Assembly (NCBI RefSeq): GCF_000525795.1
Contig: NZ_AOCG01000006.1
Coordinates: 1-64,000 of the forward strand
Reading direction: 5' to 3'
From: Listeria aquatica FSL S10-1188
Lineage (GTDB): Bacteria; Bacillota; Bacilli; Lactobacillales; Listeriaceae
Length of the DNA stretch: 64,000 bases
The notes below the pieces were generated by a model. It did no database searches, had not been told where the DNA came from, and saw only the letters and a program-made list of their open reading frames with translations. Every line of letters starts with the position of its first letter. The first letter of the stretch is position 1. Position numbers and translations under genes: made by a program. Positions 28,870-38,392 of this stretch are shown here, one piece after another.

Positions 28870-29529
28870 TCATTGAATTTTTTCTTGTAATCGTTCAATA
28901 TCATCATCGGAGCCAATAACAATCAAAATATCTCCATCCTGCAAAATTGCTGTCGCCTCAGGAGTAATGATCATTTCTTGATCACGCTTAATGCCCACAA
29001 TGTTTACGCCATAGGCATTTCGAAAATCAAGTTCTTGCAAACTTTTGTCAAAAAAGCGTGGATCGGAAACCGAAATTTCAACTAAGCTATATTCATCCGA
29101 CAACTCCAAATAGTCTAGCATGTTCTTTGAGACAATATAATGGGCAATTCTTCGTCCCATATCTCGTTCTGGATGGACCACTCGGTCTGCACCAATTTTA
29201 TCGAGCAACTTTGCATGCTTATCATTCGTTGCTTTTGCTGTAACGAGTTTTACACCCATTTCTTTTAGAATTAAAGTCGTTAAAATACTCGACTGAATAT
29301 CTTCACCAATCGCAACGATCACATGTTCGAAATTCCGAATTCCTAGCTGACGTAATGCATTTTCATCTGTTGAATTCGCAATAACTGCGTGGGTAGCAAC
29401 TGACATATACTCATTGACACGTTCTTCATCAGAATCGATCGCGAGCACTTCCATCCCCTGCTCAACAAGTGAACGGCAAATGCTTCCGCCAAACCGTCCT
29501 AAGCCAATAACCGCAAATCCTTCCTTCAT
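28870..29529 (-). CDS. ktrC: Potassium channel regulatory subunit KtrC/TrkA
   Basis: The 219-residue RCK protein has the nucleotide-binding Rossmann motif VIGLGRFGGSI near residue 8 with acidic IDSDEE near 31, and a C-terminal RCK-C domain from about residue 135 that in Firmicutes binds cyclic di-AMP. It gates a KtrD/TrkH-type potassium channel, which is not in this window. It lies 17 bases after liaR and is probably cotranscribed with liaFSR. Confidence 0.92.
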   Translation of the reverse strand: MKEGFAVIGLGRFGGSICRSLVEQGMEVLAIDSDEERVNEYMSVATHAVIANSTDENALRQLGIRNFEHVIVAIGEDIQSSILTTLILKEMGVKLVTAKATNDKHAKLLDKIGADRVVHPERDMGRRIAHYIVSKNMLDYLELSDEYSLVEISVSDPRFFDKSLQELDFRNAYGVNIVGIKRDQEMIITPEATAILQDGDILIVIGSDDDIERLQEKIQ

Positions 29530-29546
29530 ACGAATTCTCTCCTCTC

Positions 29547-30189
29547 TTACTCATCTTCCTTCACTAGATTATGTTTAAACGCATAAATTGCCGCCTGGGT
29601 ACGGTCTTGTACATCTAGTTTAGAGAGAATATTACTCACATGTGTTTTCACTGTTTTTAGCGTGATAAACAACTCATCGGCAATTTCTTGATTGGATTTT
29701 CCTTCCGCAATTAAAAGTAAAATTTCTTGTTCGCGGTTAGTCAGGTCATCATGCAAGTTTTTTTTCTGGTTTTGCTGTTAAGCGTTGCATCATCTTGCCT
29801 GTTACTTCCGGTTCAAACACTGAATCCCCGCCGTATGTAGCACGAATTGCATCAGCAATTTCTCCTGCCGTTGATGTTTTTAACATGTAACTGCTTGCCC
29901 CTGCTTCAAGTGCAGGGTATACTTTTTCATCATCAATAAAACTTGTGACAATGATGATTTTTGCTTCTTTCCAGTTTTGAAGGATTTCTTTGGTGGCTTC
30001 AATTCCATCCATTTCATCCATGACAAGATCCATCAATATAATATCTGGACGTAACTCAAGAGCCATTTCTACACCTTCACGTCCGTTTTCTGCTTCACCA
30101 ACAACTTCCATATCATCTTGAACGGATAAATAAGCGGATACCCCGATCCGTACCATCTCATGATCATCTACAAGTAATACCTTTATCAT
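29547..30189 (-). CDS. liaR: Response regulator LiaR/VraR-like (frameshifted in this sequence)
   Basis: This is an NarL/FixJ-type regulator of about 213 residues. The receiver domain has the DD pair near 8-9, phospho-acceptor Asp in [14 protein letters not shown] near 55, and IIVTSF and Lys near 84-106. The C-terminal LuxR helix-turn-helix reads [20 protein letters not shown]. The frame breaks in a T8 run at 29758-29765 between the domains; seven T restore [16 protein letters not shown]. With LiaS and LiaF it forms the cell-envelope stress system that senses lipid II-active antibiotics. Confidence 0.92.
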
Positions 30190-31238
30190 TCTTCGTCCAC
30201 TTCCTTCTCAGCCACTAAAGGGATTTTAATTTCAACACTTGTTCCTTTATTTGGAAAACTGATAATTTTAATCGTTCCACCGAACTCCTGCACCCGTTCA
30301 CGCATGTTTTGTAGACCATATGAGCCTTGTGGAACAGCATTCATATCAAATCCGACTCCATCATCAACGACTTTCAAAACCGCCATATTATCAATTTCTA
30401 CAAAGCGAACTTCTAGAAGCTTTGCCTTTGAATGCCGAAGAGTGTTGGACAACAGTTCCTGTACAATTCGAAATAGATGGTCTTCAATACCTTTTTGGAG
30501 CTGAAGATTCTCAATTTGCCACTCCACTTTAATAGGGAGTTTAGTTGTCAATTCTTTAAGAAGTTGCTCCATCCCTTTCTTAAGCGATTTTCCTTCTAGT
30601 TGAGTTGGACGCAAGTGCAAGAGGAGCGCGCGCATTTCTGACTGGGACTCATTTACGATCGATTCTACCATTCGAAGTTGCTTTTTCAAAACGGGGGAAT
30701 CATCTTTTGCGACTTGCTCGTTTAAAGCCGATAAAAGCATCATTGCGGCAAACAATTGCTGACTAACAGAATCATGCAGTTCACGTGCAATCCTGTGCCG
30801 TTCCTCCGAAAGAATCGCTTCTTTTGTTTCACCACTAATTTCAGCCTTTTCATTGGCAATTTTTTGTGTCAGTAAAGTCTGCGATTTCATTTTATCACGT
30901 AATCGATCAATTTGCTTGTAGACTTGCGCCACTTCTACTAAATTTTCTTCCTCTTGAAATTTTTTCTCAAGATCCCCTTGCTCTAGCAAGCGAATCTCAA
31001 AATCAATTCCTTCAAACTTTTGTTTGATTAAATAGCCTGAAACAGCTCCAACCATTAACCCCGCCAAAATAGAAGTAAGAGGTACAAAAATCACAAAGGG
31101 CAAATACAAGATTTTGACTCCAATTAAAAATTCATACCACGTTAAACCACTGACAAAAAAATAAATTAAACTGCCAACCATTGAAGTGATAAAAATTAGT
31201 GTCGAGCAAAGAATCATCTGCGTGCGTGTATAGGTCAT
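30186..31238 (-). CDS. liaS: Sensor histidine kinase LiaS
   Basis: The 350-residue membrane kinase has two N-terminal membrane segments (about 10-30 and 45-70) with a very short extracellular loop, the intramembrane-sensing type. A HAMP-like linker follows, then the HisKA_3 motif EERHRIARELHDSVSQQLFA with the phospho-His near residue 160, and an ATPase domain with VVDDGVGFD and GLQNMRERV. It overlaps liaR by 4 bases and liaF by 4, giving the order liaF-liaS-liaR. Confidence 0.92.
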   Translation of the reverse strand: MTYTRTQMILCSTLIFITSMVGSLIYFFVSGLTWYEFLIGVKILYLPFVIFVPLTSILAGLMVGAVSGYLIKQKFEGIDFEIRLLEQGDLEKKFQEEENLVEVAQVYKQIDRLRDKMKSQTLLTQKIANEKAEISGETKEAILSEERHRIARELHDSVSQQLFAAMMLLSALNEQVAKDDSPVLKKQLRMVESIVNESQSEMRALLLHLRPTQLEGKSLKKGMEQLLKELTTKLPIKVEWQIENLQLQKGIEDHLFRIVQELLSNTLRHSKAKLLEVRFVEIDNMAVLKVVDDGVGFDMNAVPQGSYGLQNMRERVQEFGGTIKIISFPNKGTSVEIKIPLVAEKEVDEE

Positions 31239-31948
31239 AGACGAATCACCTCTAAATCACCGAGCACAACAGAAGTCACGATCTTCACTTTACGCGCAGC
31301 TGTCTCGTAGTTGTCTGAATAAAGTTTGATTGAATCATTTTGAACGGATGTTGTTTTTTTTATCGTACTGTAATTTTCCAAAAATTGCAGAGTGCTCTAG
31401 ACAAATTCCTAGGTCAAACGGAACAAGCAAGCGAATTTTCCCTGAAATGCTACGAATCATGATGACACTTTCACCGGTTGGTAAAACCGTATTGCCTAGG
31501 TCAATGATTGTATCTCCAATTCCAGTTTGAATGTTAATGTCTTCCCACTCGTAAACCACATCAAGTACACGCTGGTTTCCAAACCACTGATTTTTAATGA
31601 AATGATTAACACGATCTATTTTTCCTGGTTCTTTTGTTTCTACCATTAAAAGTTCAGGTGCACGTTTACGGTTGATATAATGAAAAATCGCAAAAATGCC
31701 GAAAATAACAATTCCGATTTTAAAAAGATGTCGTTAAAAGCACAGCCAGTAAAATGAAAACAGCGGCTAAAAATAAACGATTGCGCTGCTTTTTCTTAGA
31801 AATCCCAGCTTTTCTTGATGTGTATAAAAAAATAATTCCAAGCGCAAAAACAACAAGAAGCTGCCATCTAAACAGCATTTCAAGTCCAATACCAAGCGCC
31901 ACAATTACAATAAACAAAAAAAAGAACAGAGCTCTCGATTTTTTTCAT
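31235..31948 (-). CDS. liaF: LiaF-type inhibitor of LiaS (three frameshifts in this sequence)
   Basis: The joined reading is a protein of about 237 residues: N-terminal hydrophobic segments (VLFLFIVIVALGIGLEMLF, WQLLVVFALGIIFLYTS, LFLAAVFILLAVLLTTSF), then a cytoplasmic beta-rich domain (GDTIIDLGNTVLPTGESVIM) ending VTSVVLGDLEVIRL. Breaks occur at an A8 run (31916-31923), an A5 run (31722-31726) and a T8 run (31354-31361); removing one base at each restores the frame. LiaF holds LiaS inactive without stress. The ATG at 31948 follows AAAGGAGGTG. Confidence 0.85.
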
Positions 31949-31985
31949 AGCGACACCTCCTTTTTTTCACATTGAACCTTTTTCT

Positions 31986-32014
31986 ATTATAAAAAGAAGT
32001 CGAATAAGGGGCAA
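31986..32014 (-). promoter_or_regulatory. Promoter of liaFSR
   Basis: On the minus strand TTGCCC (32014-32009) and TATAAT (31991-31986) are spaced by 17 bases, 38 bases before the liaF start. Confidence 0.65.
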
Positions 32015-32044
32015 ACCGCTACAGGTGTACCCCTCACTAAGACT

Positions 32045-32917
32045 TTAGTCTGAATCTTCTTCCGTTAATTTTGTAATAAGGCCCGCTTGTTGCGTTACTT
32101 TTCCTGCTTTCATAAGCGTCCCAAGTGCACGTTTAAATTGTGCCTTACTGATCCCAAATTTCCCGCGAATAGCATCTGGATTAGACTTGTCGCCAAAGCC
32201 CATTTCTCCCCCCACGCTTCGCAGATAGGTCAAAATCATTTCCGCATCATCGCTAAGGACTTCATGAACGCGCCCACGAAGAGAAAGATTAAGTGATCCG
32301 TCTGGTTTAACGGCGATCACTCGCGCTTTCAAATATTCGCCAAGTCGTGGTTCAGAAGTTCGCTCACTTTCATGAATAAAGCCAATATAGCCATTATCCG
32401 TATAAACAAACGAACCGACTTTTAATAACTTATATACCGTCCCAGAGACATTTTGATTAAACATTTCTTGTTTAGCAGCATGAGCAATCGTTTTATATTC
32501 TGTCTCAGACCCGAGAACACCCCAAATTCGCTCCTTATCATCCACGCGCAAAGCAAGCATTAAACGATCTCCTTTTTTCGGCCAAAGATGCGATAGTGCA
32601 GGCATATCATCCATAGAGATCACAATGTCTTTTTCAATTCCAATATCCATAAAGATGCCTAGATCTTTTCGAACTTCCGTTACCGTCCCAAAACCGTAGT
32701 GACCTACTTGTACCTTTGGAATCGTCGTTGTTGCCGTTAGTTCGTGATCGTAGTCGACATAAAGAAAAACTAAAATTTCTTCGCCAGGAGTTAAGTCAAG
32801 TCGGCTCGTATTTCCTTTTTTCATCCGAACAGTTGCTCCATCTTTTTCAAGCAAGAAGCCATCTTCCATGATTTCTTTCACGCTCATGGTCACGCTTTTT
32901 CCAATTAGATTATTCAC
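32045..32917 (-). CDS. cvfB: S1-domain RNA-binding protein CvfB/YitL
   Basis: The 290-residue protein fits CvfB: three S1-like beta-barrel domains, with the best S1 stretch near residues 155-215 (VSGTVYKLLKVGSFVYTDNG, then RVIAVKPDGSLNLSLR), and a C-terminal winged helix (IRGKFGISKAQFKRALGTLM). In Staphylococcus CvfB binds RNA and affects virulence gene expression; here that is inference from family. Its short gap to liaF holds the liaFSR promoter. Confidence 0.88.
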   Translation of the reverse strand: MNNLIGKSVTMSVKEIMEDGFLLEKDGATVRMKKGNTSRLDLTPGEEILVFLYVDYDHELTATTTIPKVQVGHYGFGTVTEVRKDLGIFMDIGIEKDIVISMDDMPALSHLWPKKGDRLMLALRVDDKERIWGVLGSETEYKTIAHAAKQEMFNQNVSGTVYKLLKVGSFVYTDNGYIGFIHESERTSEPRLGEYLKARVIAVKPDGSLNLSLRGRVHEVLSDDAEMILTYLRSVGGEMGFGDKSNPDAIRGKFGISKAQFKRALGTLMKAGKVTQQAGLITKLTEEDSD

Positions 32918-32989
32918 GAATCTGGTCCACCTCGTTTTTTCTTCTTTGCTTCATTATACCTTATCCCTTACTTGATGGCTACACGTGTT

Positions 32990-33682
32990 TCAGTTGTTAA
33001 TTATCGCTTGGATGCGCTCAATTCGTTCAGGATCTAGCGAATTAGCAAAGCTTCCAGAAATTCTTGCTCCGCCACCTACGTGATAAGCGTCATTTGAAAG
33101 AGCGAGATGTAGCTCACGAATATTTTGATCGGTCACACCACTGCCTACTAAAATTGACAACGCATCAGGATCTTCGCGACTTTCTGTTATCCATTTTTGA
33201 AGTAGCGGAATCGAATCCATAGCGCTTTTTGTGCCGCCTGAAGTCAAAACCTGGTCAATCTTCTTGCCATAAGTTTTCAAGGTATCATATGCTTTTTCTA
33301 TGTCGTTTGTCGCTTCAATCGCGCGGTGAAATGTAAATCGCAAATTTCCTTTCCATTCAAGCACTTTTTCAAGTAGTGCTGTATCAATCTCCCCGGAAGC
33401 TGTCACTGCTCCAAACACAATGCCTGATGCTCCTAGCTCCTTTACAACCTCTATATCTGTTTGGATCGCTCGCTGGTCGCTTTCACTATATACAAAAGAA
33501 TGACTATGTGGGCGTATCATGACCATCGTCTGTAAGCTTGTCGCTCCGACAATTTCTTTTAACACCCCGTAGCTCGGGGTAAGTCCCCCTTCACTGATAG
33601 CCGAAACAACTTCCAGCCGGTTTGCTCCATATATTTCAGCTAACTTGGCATCTTCTGCATTTTCCACAATCACTTCTAACAT
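32990..33682 (-). CDS. cutC: CutC family TIM-barrel protein
   Basis: The 230-residue protein is full length for CutC, with MLEVIVENAEDAKLAEIYGA at the start, RLEVVSAISEGGLTPSYG near residue 22, MIRPHSHSFVYSE near 56, and VLTSGGTKSAMDSIPLLQKW near 145. CutC was linked to copper tolerance, though the direct biochemical role is unsettled. The start lies close to the PTS terminator upstream. Confidence 0.88.
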   Translation of the reverse strand: MLEVIVENAEDAKLAEIYGANRLEVVSAISEGGLTPSYGVLKEIVGATSLQTMVMIRPHSHSFVYSESDQRAIQTDIEVVKELGASGIVFGAVTASGEIDTALLEKVLEWKGNLRFTFHRAIEATNDIEKAYDTLKTYGKKIDQVLTSGGTKSAMDSIPLLQKWITESREDPDALSILVGSGVTDQNIRELHLALSNDAYHVGGGARISGSFANSLDPERIERIQAIINN

Positions 33683-33744
33683 TTCGCTTCACTCCAATCT
33701 TTTTTATTATCTAGAAAAACGAAACAAATTTCAAGTTTCAATCG

Positions 33745-33796
33745 TAAAAAAACGACAAACGAAATGTCCGAGTTACACGGCGCATTTCGCTTGTCG
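33745..33796 (-). terminator. Terminator of the PTS operon
   Basis: On the minus strand CGACAAGCGAAATG pairs with CATTTCGTTTGTCG and is followed by seven T, just past the IICB stop. Confidence 0.85.
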
Positions 33797-33808
33797 CTTG
33801 TATTTTTA

Positions 33809-35258
33809 TTATTTACCCGTAATATCTCGCATCTTATCTGCCACAAACTCAACGTCTGCTCCAACAATAATCTGCACATTTTCTTTATTAATTTTCACAA
33901 CCCCACGTGCTCCTGATTTTTTCAGTGCCGCTTCGTTCATCAAATCCGCATCTTTTACTTGTAAGCGAAGACGTGTGGTGCAGTTATCCACTTTCACAAG
34001 GTTGTCTTCTCCGCCAAGTCCACCAAGGTATCCTCGCGCCATTTGTTCGTACTTATCTACTTTCCCATTTGGAAGGTCTGCTTCTGTTGCGCCAAGTGAT
34101 GCTGCGGATTCTTGCACTTCTGCATTTGGCATTTCCATCGCGAGGCTTTCTTCTGTTTCATCTTCACGTCCTGGTGTTTTTAAGTTGAACTTTTTGATGA
34201 TGAAATAGAAGAGAACAAAATAAATAACTGCGAATACGAGTCCGATCGGAATTAGCTGCCATGCATTATGTCCTTTCGTAAAGTTAAGGACAAAGTCGAT
34301 CGCCCCAGCGCTAAAGGTAAAGCCAAGTTTAATGCCCAGTAAATTCGTCACAAACATCGATACACCCATTAAAATTGCGTGGATCGCGTATAGGAATGGT
34401 GCAATAAACATGAATGTAAATTCGATCGGTTCTGTAATCCCTGTTAGGAAAGCTGTAACAGCAAGCGATAACATCATTCCGCCAACTTCAGCACGATTTT
34501 TCTTTTTCGCTGCTAGGTACATCGCAAAGGCAGCCCCAGGAAGACCAAACATCATGACTGGGAAGAAACCAACTTGGAATGTCCCTGCTGTTGGGTCGCC
34601 TGCGAAGAAGCGGTTAATGTCACCATGAACCATCTGTCCGGCAGCATCCACAAAGTCCCCATACCCAAACCACAAATACGTATTTAGTACGTGGTGAAGG
34701 CCTGTTGGAATGAGTGCACGGTTTAAAATTCCATAGATTGCTGAACCGAATGCTCCTGCACTTGTAATCCAGCCATTAAGTGCGTCTAAGCCGTTTTGAA
34801 TTGTTGGCCAAGCAGCTCCAAAGATAACAACGAGAAGTAAAGTTAATACGGCATTAATAATAATGGCTACATGTTTGCCATCTAAAAATTCTTGGTTTCC
34901 AAAGATTTTTTTTGTCATACATATAATTATAAAGAATCGGCGCTGTTAAACCTGCGATAAAACCTGCAAAAACACCCATGTTAATACTTGAATTTACGCC
35001 GATAACTCCAAAGTTTAAAATGAAAAAGACAATCGCACCATTTAGTCCTGCTGCTCCACTATTGTCTTTTGAAAGTCCAATTGAAATCCCGATTGCAAAT
35101 AATAATGATAAGAATGTAAATAGTGCTGCCCCACCTGAGTGAATAAATGGTACATTGAAAACATCATCAGCCCCAAGGCGGTTTAAAAGTCCCGCTGCCG
35201 GAAGTACGGCAATTGGAAGCATAAGGGCTTTCCCAATTTTTTGTAATCCACCTAACAT
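33809..35258 (-). CDS. PTS glucose/N-acetylglucosamine-family permease IICB (frameshifted in this sequence)
   Basis: The joined protein is about 482 residues. The IIC domain has about ten membrane segments (KIGKALMLPIAVLPAAGLL at the start, TGITEPIEFTFMFIAPFLY near 285). After a linker comes a C-terminal IIB domain with the phosphocysteine motif VDNCTTRLRLQV near residue 425. The frame breaks at a T8 run (34906-34913); seven restore YMYDKKIFGNQEFLDGK. The substrate is probably glucose, GlcNAc or a similar hexose. The IIA domain is a separate gene upstream. It ends the operon IIA, antiterminator, half-IIC, IICB. Confidence 0.87.
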
Positions 35259-35288
35259 GTTATTTCCTCCATTTCTCTTTTCAATTCC

Positions 35289-35765
35289 TTAGAAAATTGC
35301 CGCTACAAAAGCCCCTATAAACAAGGCTACAACAGATGTGACGATCGGAACAAAACGACGACCACCAAAGAACGCCAACCACTCTGGAAGACGAATGTTG
35401 TAGAATTTGTTATAAAGTACTCCCGCTGCAATCCCCATGTAAATTCCACTTAAAAAGTTGAAATTAGCGGAGAATTCTGTAGGTGTAAAGACTCCGTTTT
35501 TCGGAAAATTCAGAGAAACAATAACAGCCGCGTAAACGAGCCAGCCAACTGCTCCTGCAAGAGCAGATGCTCCACTATGATCTTTTGCAATTCCAATCGC
35601 GATTCCCATCGATACAATCAGCGGGAACATAAGAATGAGTCCTTGATAAATTGAATCAATGGCTTTCATGCCTGTTGCTGCATACGCAAGCCAGAAAACC
35701 CCAATGATTACAAGCGCAATGATCGGATAAACCGCACCGATTGCAAATCGTTTTAATACGTCCAT
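35289..35765 (-). CDS. Half-length PTS IIC domain protein
   Basis: The 158-residue membrane protein corresponds only to the N-terminal half of a glucose-family IIC domain: five likely membrane segments, KDHSGASALAGAVGWLVYAA near residue 65, and the family motif IRLPEWLAFFGGRRFVPIVT near 128. It then stops at VAAIF followed by TAA. Only 30 bases separate it from the full IICB gene, so no C-terminal half is present. It is similar to the N-terminal part of IICB but is not an exact copy. It may be a regulatory or accessory subunit, or a decayed duplicate. Ribosome binding site AGGAGGC precedes it. Confidence 0.75.
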   Translation of the reverse strand: MDVLKRFAIGAVYPIIALVIIGVFWLAYAATGMKAIDSIYQGLILMFPLIVSMGIAIGIAKDHSGASALAGAVGWLVYAAVIVSLNFPKNGVFTPTEFSANFNFLSGIYMGIAAGVLYNKFYNIRLPEWLAFFGGRRFVPIVTSVVALFIGAFVAAIF

Positions 35766-35789
35766 AATCTTAAAATGCCTCCTAAAAAT

Positions 35790-36621
35790 TTATTTTTCCC
35801 AAAAGCTCCTCAATCTTTCCACATGAAGGGCAATATATCCTAATTCTGCTTCTGGAAGTAGCAACTTGTAATTTTCTTTGAGCAAATCTGCCACTTTCTT
35901 CGCAGTATTAAAACTAAATTCAAATTTTTTCTTGATCATTGTAAGCATTTCGTCATCCATCGTGTGAAGTTCTTTTTTCTCCACTCGATTGAGTACAAAA
36001 CGCAGATGAGTAATAAGACGCTCGTAAGCAATATCCTGACCTGAAAGTGTGATCCGAAGACTTGATGTAATCACTTCAATCATGCTCGAAATGATGGATG
36101 CTTGTCTAACACTTTCATGAATATCTCCAGCACCGATTTTAGCTGTATGAATGTGAAGCGCAATGTAGGCTGCTTCATCAATAGGCATATCGAGTCCAAA
36201 ACGTTCTTTGATATGATTAATCGCCCAAAGACCGATTTTAAATTCTGGTTCGTAAAGAACTTTAATTTCATTCAAGAGACGATTTTGAAGAATAATTCCT
36301 TCTTTTAATCGTTCAATCGAGAAAGCCAGATGGTCTGTTAGCGAAATATGAATATGTTCACTAAGCTTGAAGGGAAGCGTAACCTCTGCATAGGAAATGA
36401 TTTCTTCGGATACCGCAAAATATTCTTCATTGATGCGCTTCAATAGTTCTTGAAAATGTTCAGATTCATCTTGCATCACGAACATTTTTTCAATTTTATT
36501 GGTAGCAACAACATCGTTTCTTTTTTTTGTTAAAGGCAATACCCGCACCAATGGCAATTTTTTCTTCGTTGCCATCTTTTAGCACGACTGCATTGTTATT
36601 TAAGATCCGAATGATTTTCAT
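35790..36621 (-). CDS. BglG/LicT/GlcT-type transcription antiterminator (frameshifted in this sequence)
   Basis: The joined protein is about 276 residues. The N-terminal RNA-binding CAT domain ([20 protein letters not shown], then [16 protein letters not shown]) is followed by PRD1 ([27 protein letters not shown]) and PRD2 ([22 protein letters not shown]), with the conserved His residues that PTS phosphorylation controls. The break is a T8 run at 36521-36528 (seven expected). It should bind the RAT at 37259-37286 upstream of the IIA gene and prevent termination when sugar is present. Confidence 0.88.
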
Positions 36622-36668
36622 CTAGCTTCCCTCTTTTGCTTTCAAGTGAATGTATACGATTTCTTATT

Positions 36669-37163
36669 TTATTTAAGTGTTGTAACGAAGACTTCCGTTT
36701 CGCCAGCAACTGTTTCTGTTACTTTTTTCCAATCAAAATCAAACTTTCCTTCTGGGCTGTTTGTCACAACCATTGGAACAATTGTGCTTGTTGCGTTTTC
36801 TTCAATATAAGCGAGATCAGCTTTAATAAGTGGTTCGCCTTTTTTCACTTTTTCCCCCATTTTAGTAAGTACTTCGAAACCTTCTCCTTTTAAGGCTACG
36901 GTCTCAAGACCAATGTGGACAAGAATTTCTTCTCCTAAAGCTGTGCGGATCCCAAAAGCATGTTTTGTTTCAGCGAGTTGAATGATTTCACCATCAACAG
37001 GCGCTACAATTGTTCCGTCAGTTGGCTTAATGGCAATGCCTTCACCCATCATTTTCCCGCTAAAAACAGGATCTGGAACTTCTTCAAGTGGCACAAAATT
37101 TCCTGTTGCATGCGCGTAGATGCTTTCATCTTTTTTCTTTTTTTGAACATTTTTTTTAAACAT
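36669..37163 (-). CDS. crr: PTS glucose-type IIA protein
   Basis: The 164-residue soluble IIA domain carries the active-site His in EILVHIGLETVALKGEGF near residue 95 and the paired His in ETKHAFGIRTALGEE near 75. It receives phosphate from HPr and passes it to IIB of IICB. The N-terminus is a short basic tail (MFKKNVQKKKKDES). The ATG is preceded by GAGGAGG. It is the first gene of the operon, and its leader contains a RAT/terminator switch. Confidence 0.9.
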   Translation of the reverse strand: MFKKNVQKKKKDESIYAHATGNFVPLEEVPDPVFSGKMMGEGIAIKPTDGTIVAPVDGEIIQLAETKHAFGIRTALGEEILVHIGLETVALKGEGFEVLTKMGEKVKKGEPLIKADLAYIEENATSTIVPMVVTNSPEGKFDFDWKKVTETVAGETEVFVTTLK

Positions 37164-37207
37164 ACGTATTCCTCCTCAAAAGCTACTTCACACAAGTGAG
37201 ACAAAAA

Positions 37208-37253
37208 ATAAAAAAAAGACACGGAAAGTCTAGAATGGGACACAGTTGTCTCT
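37208..37253 (-). terminator. Leader terminator before the IIA gene
   Basis: On the minus strand AGACA...TGTCT with flanking pairs is followed by eight T, between the RAT and the IIA gene. It is the terminator half of an antitermination switch. Confidence 0.65.
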
Positions 37254-37258
37254 TCAAA

Positions 37259-37286
37259 CCTTCCATGCCTGTTCGTAACAGTAACA
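37259..37286 (-). promoter_or_regulatory. RAT (ribonucleic antiterminator) of the PTS operon
   Basis: On the minus strand TGTTACTG, six bases, CAGGCATGGAAGG matches the RAT pattern of BglG/LicT/GlcT targets (TGTTACTG...GCAGGCAxxACC). It lies just upstream of the leader terminator and the antiterminator gene is in the same operon. Confidence 0.7.
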
Positions 37287-37315
37287 TGAAAACGATATTA
37301 TTAATTGCAACGCCT

Positions 37316-37344
37316 ATTTTACCTTTTTTTGTTAGAAAAAGCAA
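37316..37344 (-). promoter_or_regulatory. Promoter of the PTS operon
   Basis: On the minus strand TTGCTT (37344-37339) and TAAAAT (37321-37316) are spaced by 17 bases, 30 bases upstream of the RAT. Confidence 0.65.
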
Positions 37345-37471
37345 GTATTTTTCGCAAGAAACGGAGAAAACTGCTTTTTAAACTTCGTTCTCATCTTCAT
37401 TTCGGTTGTCTCACTAGAAAGCCTTTGTTAAAATGAGAAGGGACATTTCATTGAAAGAAAGGTTGGATGAA

Positions 37472-38350
37472 ATGGAAAAAGAAACAACAAAGGATGTGGC
37501 TGAAAGCGTGAACTACTTTACCAAATGGTTTAAATCCATTGATTGGGATGCCGTGATTTCAAAAGTCATCAGTGTTGGTCTTGAGATTCTCGTTTTAATC
37601 ATCCTTTACTTTATTTTAAAATACGCGGGCTCTAAGATCATCAAAAGTTTTTTCAAAAAGTACCGGCGCAATCCAGCTGTTTCAAACAACCGCGCGGATA
37701 CGCTCGAAGGCTTGATTTTAAACTTTTATGGGTATGTGTTGTTCTTCGTATTTGCGATTTTAATTTTGCAAAACTTTATTAATGTAACAGCTATAATTGC
37801 TGGAGCTGGAGTAGCGAGTTTAGCGATTGCTTTTGGTGCCCAAGGGCTTGTAAGTGACGTTGTGACAGGCTTTTTCATCTTGCTAGAGCGTCAGCTTGAT
37901 GTCGGAGATAGTATCACCCTTGATACCGTCAATGGATATGTGGAAAACTTAGGTCTACGTACTACTCAAGTTCGTGACTTTGATGGAACACTTCACTTTA
38001 TCCCAAACCGTCAGATCATGATTGTAAGCAATCATTCTCGCGGCAATATGCGTGTGCTTGTTGATGTTGCGATTAGTCCAAAAGCGGACACAGAAAAAGC
38101 GATTCAAATCATCGAACAAATTTGTGAAGAAGAAAAGAGTAGCAACAAAAACATTGTTGAAACACCTGCTGTGCTCGGAGTTGAAAGCTCAGACGGAACC
38201 AACCAAGTAATTCGCATTGTAGGTACGGCCGTAAATGGGGAACAATTTGGTGTTCAGCGCGATTTACTGAAAAAAATTCGCGAAGCCTTGCTAAAAGCTG
38301 GAATCGATTTACCGATCGCAACCCCCGTTGTTAAAACAGCACAAACTTAA
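37472..38350 (+). CDS. Small-conductance mechanosensitive channel, MscS family
   Basis: The 292-residue protein has an amphipathic N-terminus, membrane segments at about 30-55 and 85-110, and the pore helix GAGVASLAIAFGAQGLVSDV near residue 115 that defines MscS. The beta domain (LLERQLDVGDSITLDTVNGY) and C-terminal domain follow. It opens on hypo-osmotic shock. The start is set at the ATG at 37472 after GAAAGGTTGGATG; an upstream frame to 37433 is possible but less well placed. Confidence 0.88.
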   Translation: MEKETTKDVAESVNYFTKWFKSIDWDAVISKVISVGLEILVLIILYFILKYAGSKIIKSFFKKYRRNPAVSNNRADTLEGLILNFYGYVLFFVFAILILQNFINVTAIIAGAGVASLAIAFGAQGLVSDVVTGFFILLERQLDVGDSITLDTVNGYVENLGLRTTQVRDFDGTLHFIPNRQIMIVSNHSRGNMRVLVDVAISPKADTEKAIQIIEQICEEEKSSNKNIVETPAVLGVESSDGTNQVIRIVGTAVNGEQFGVQRDLLKKIREALLKAGIDLPIATPVVKTAQT

Positions 38351-38392
38351 AAAAGTCTGTTTTCCAAAATGAATTTGGAAAACAGGTTTTTT
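38350..38392. terminator. Bidirectional terminator after the MscS gene
   Basis: CTGTTTTCCAAA (38357-38368) pairs perfectly with TTTGGAAAACAG (38374-38385), with seven T after and A-rich sequence before. Confidence 0.85.

Noticed and set aside
33645-34208. 187-codon plus-strand ORF over cutC and the IIB domain
   Set aside because: It is an antisense shadow spanning two real genes and a terminator, with no family resemblance.
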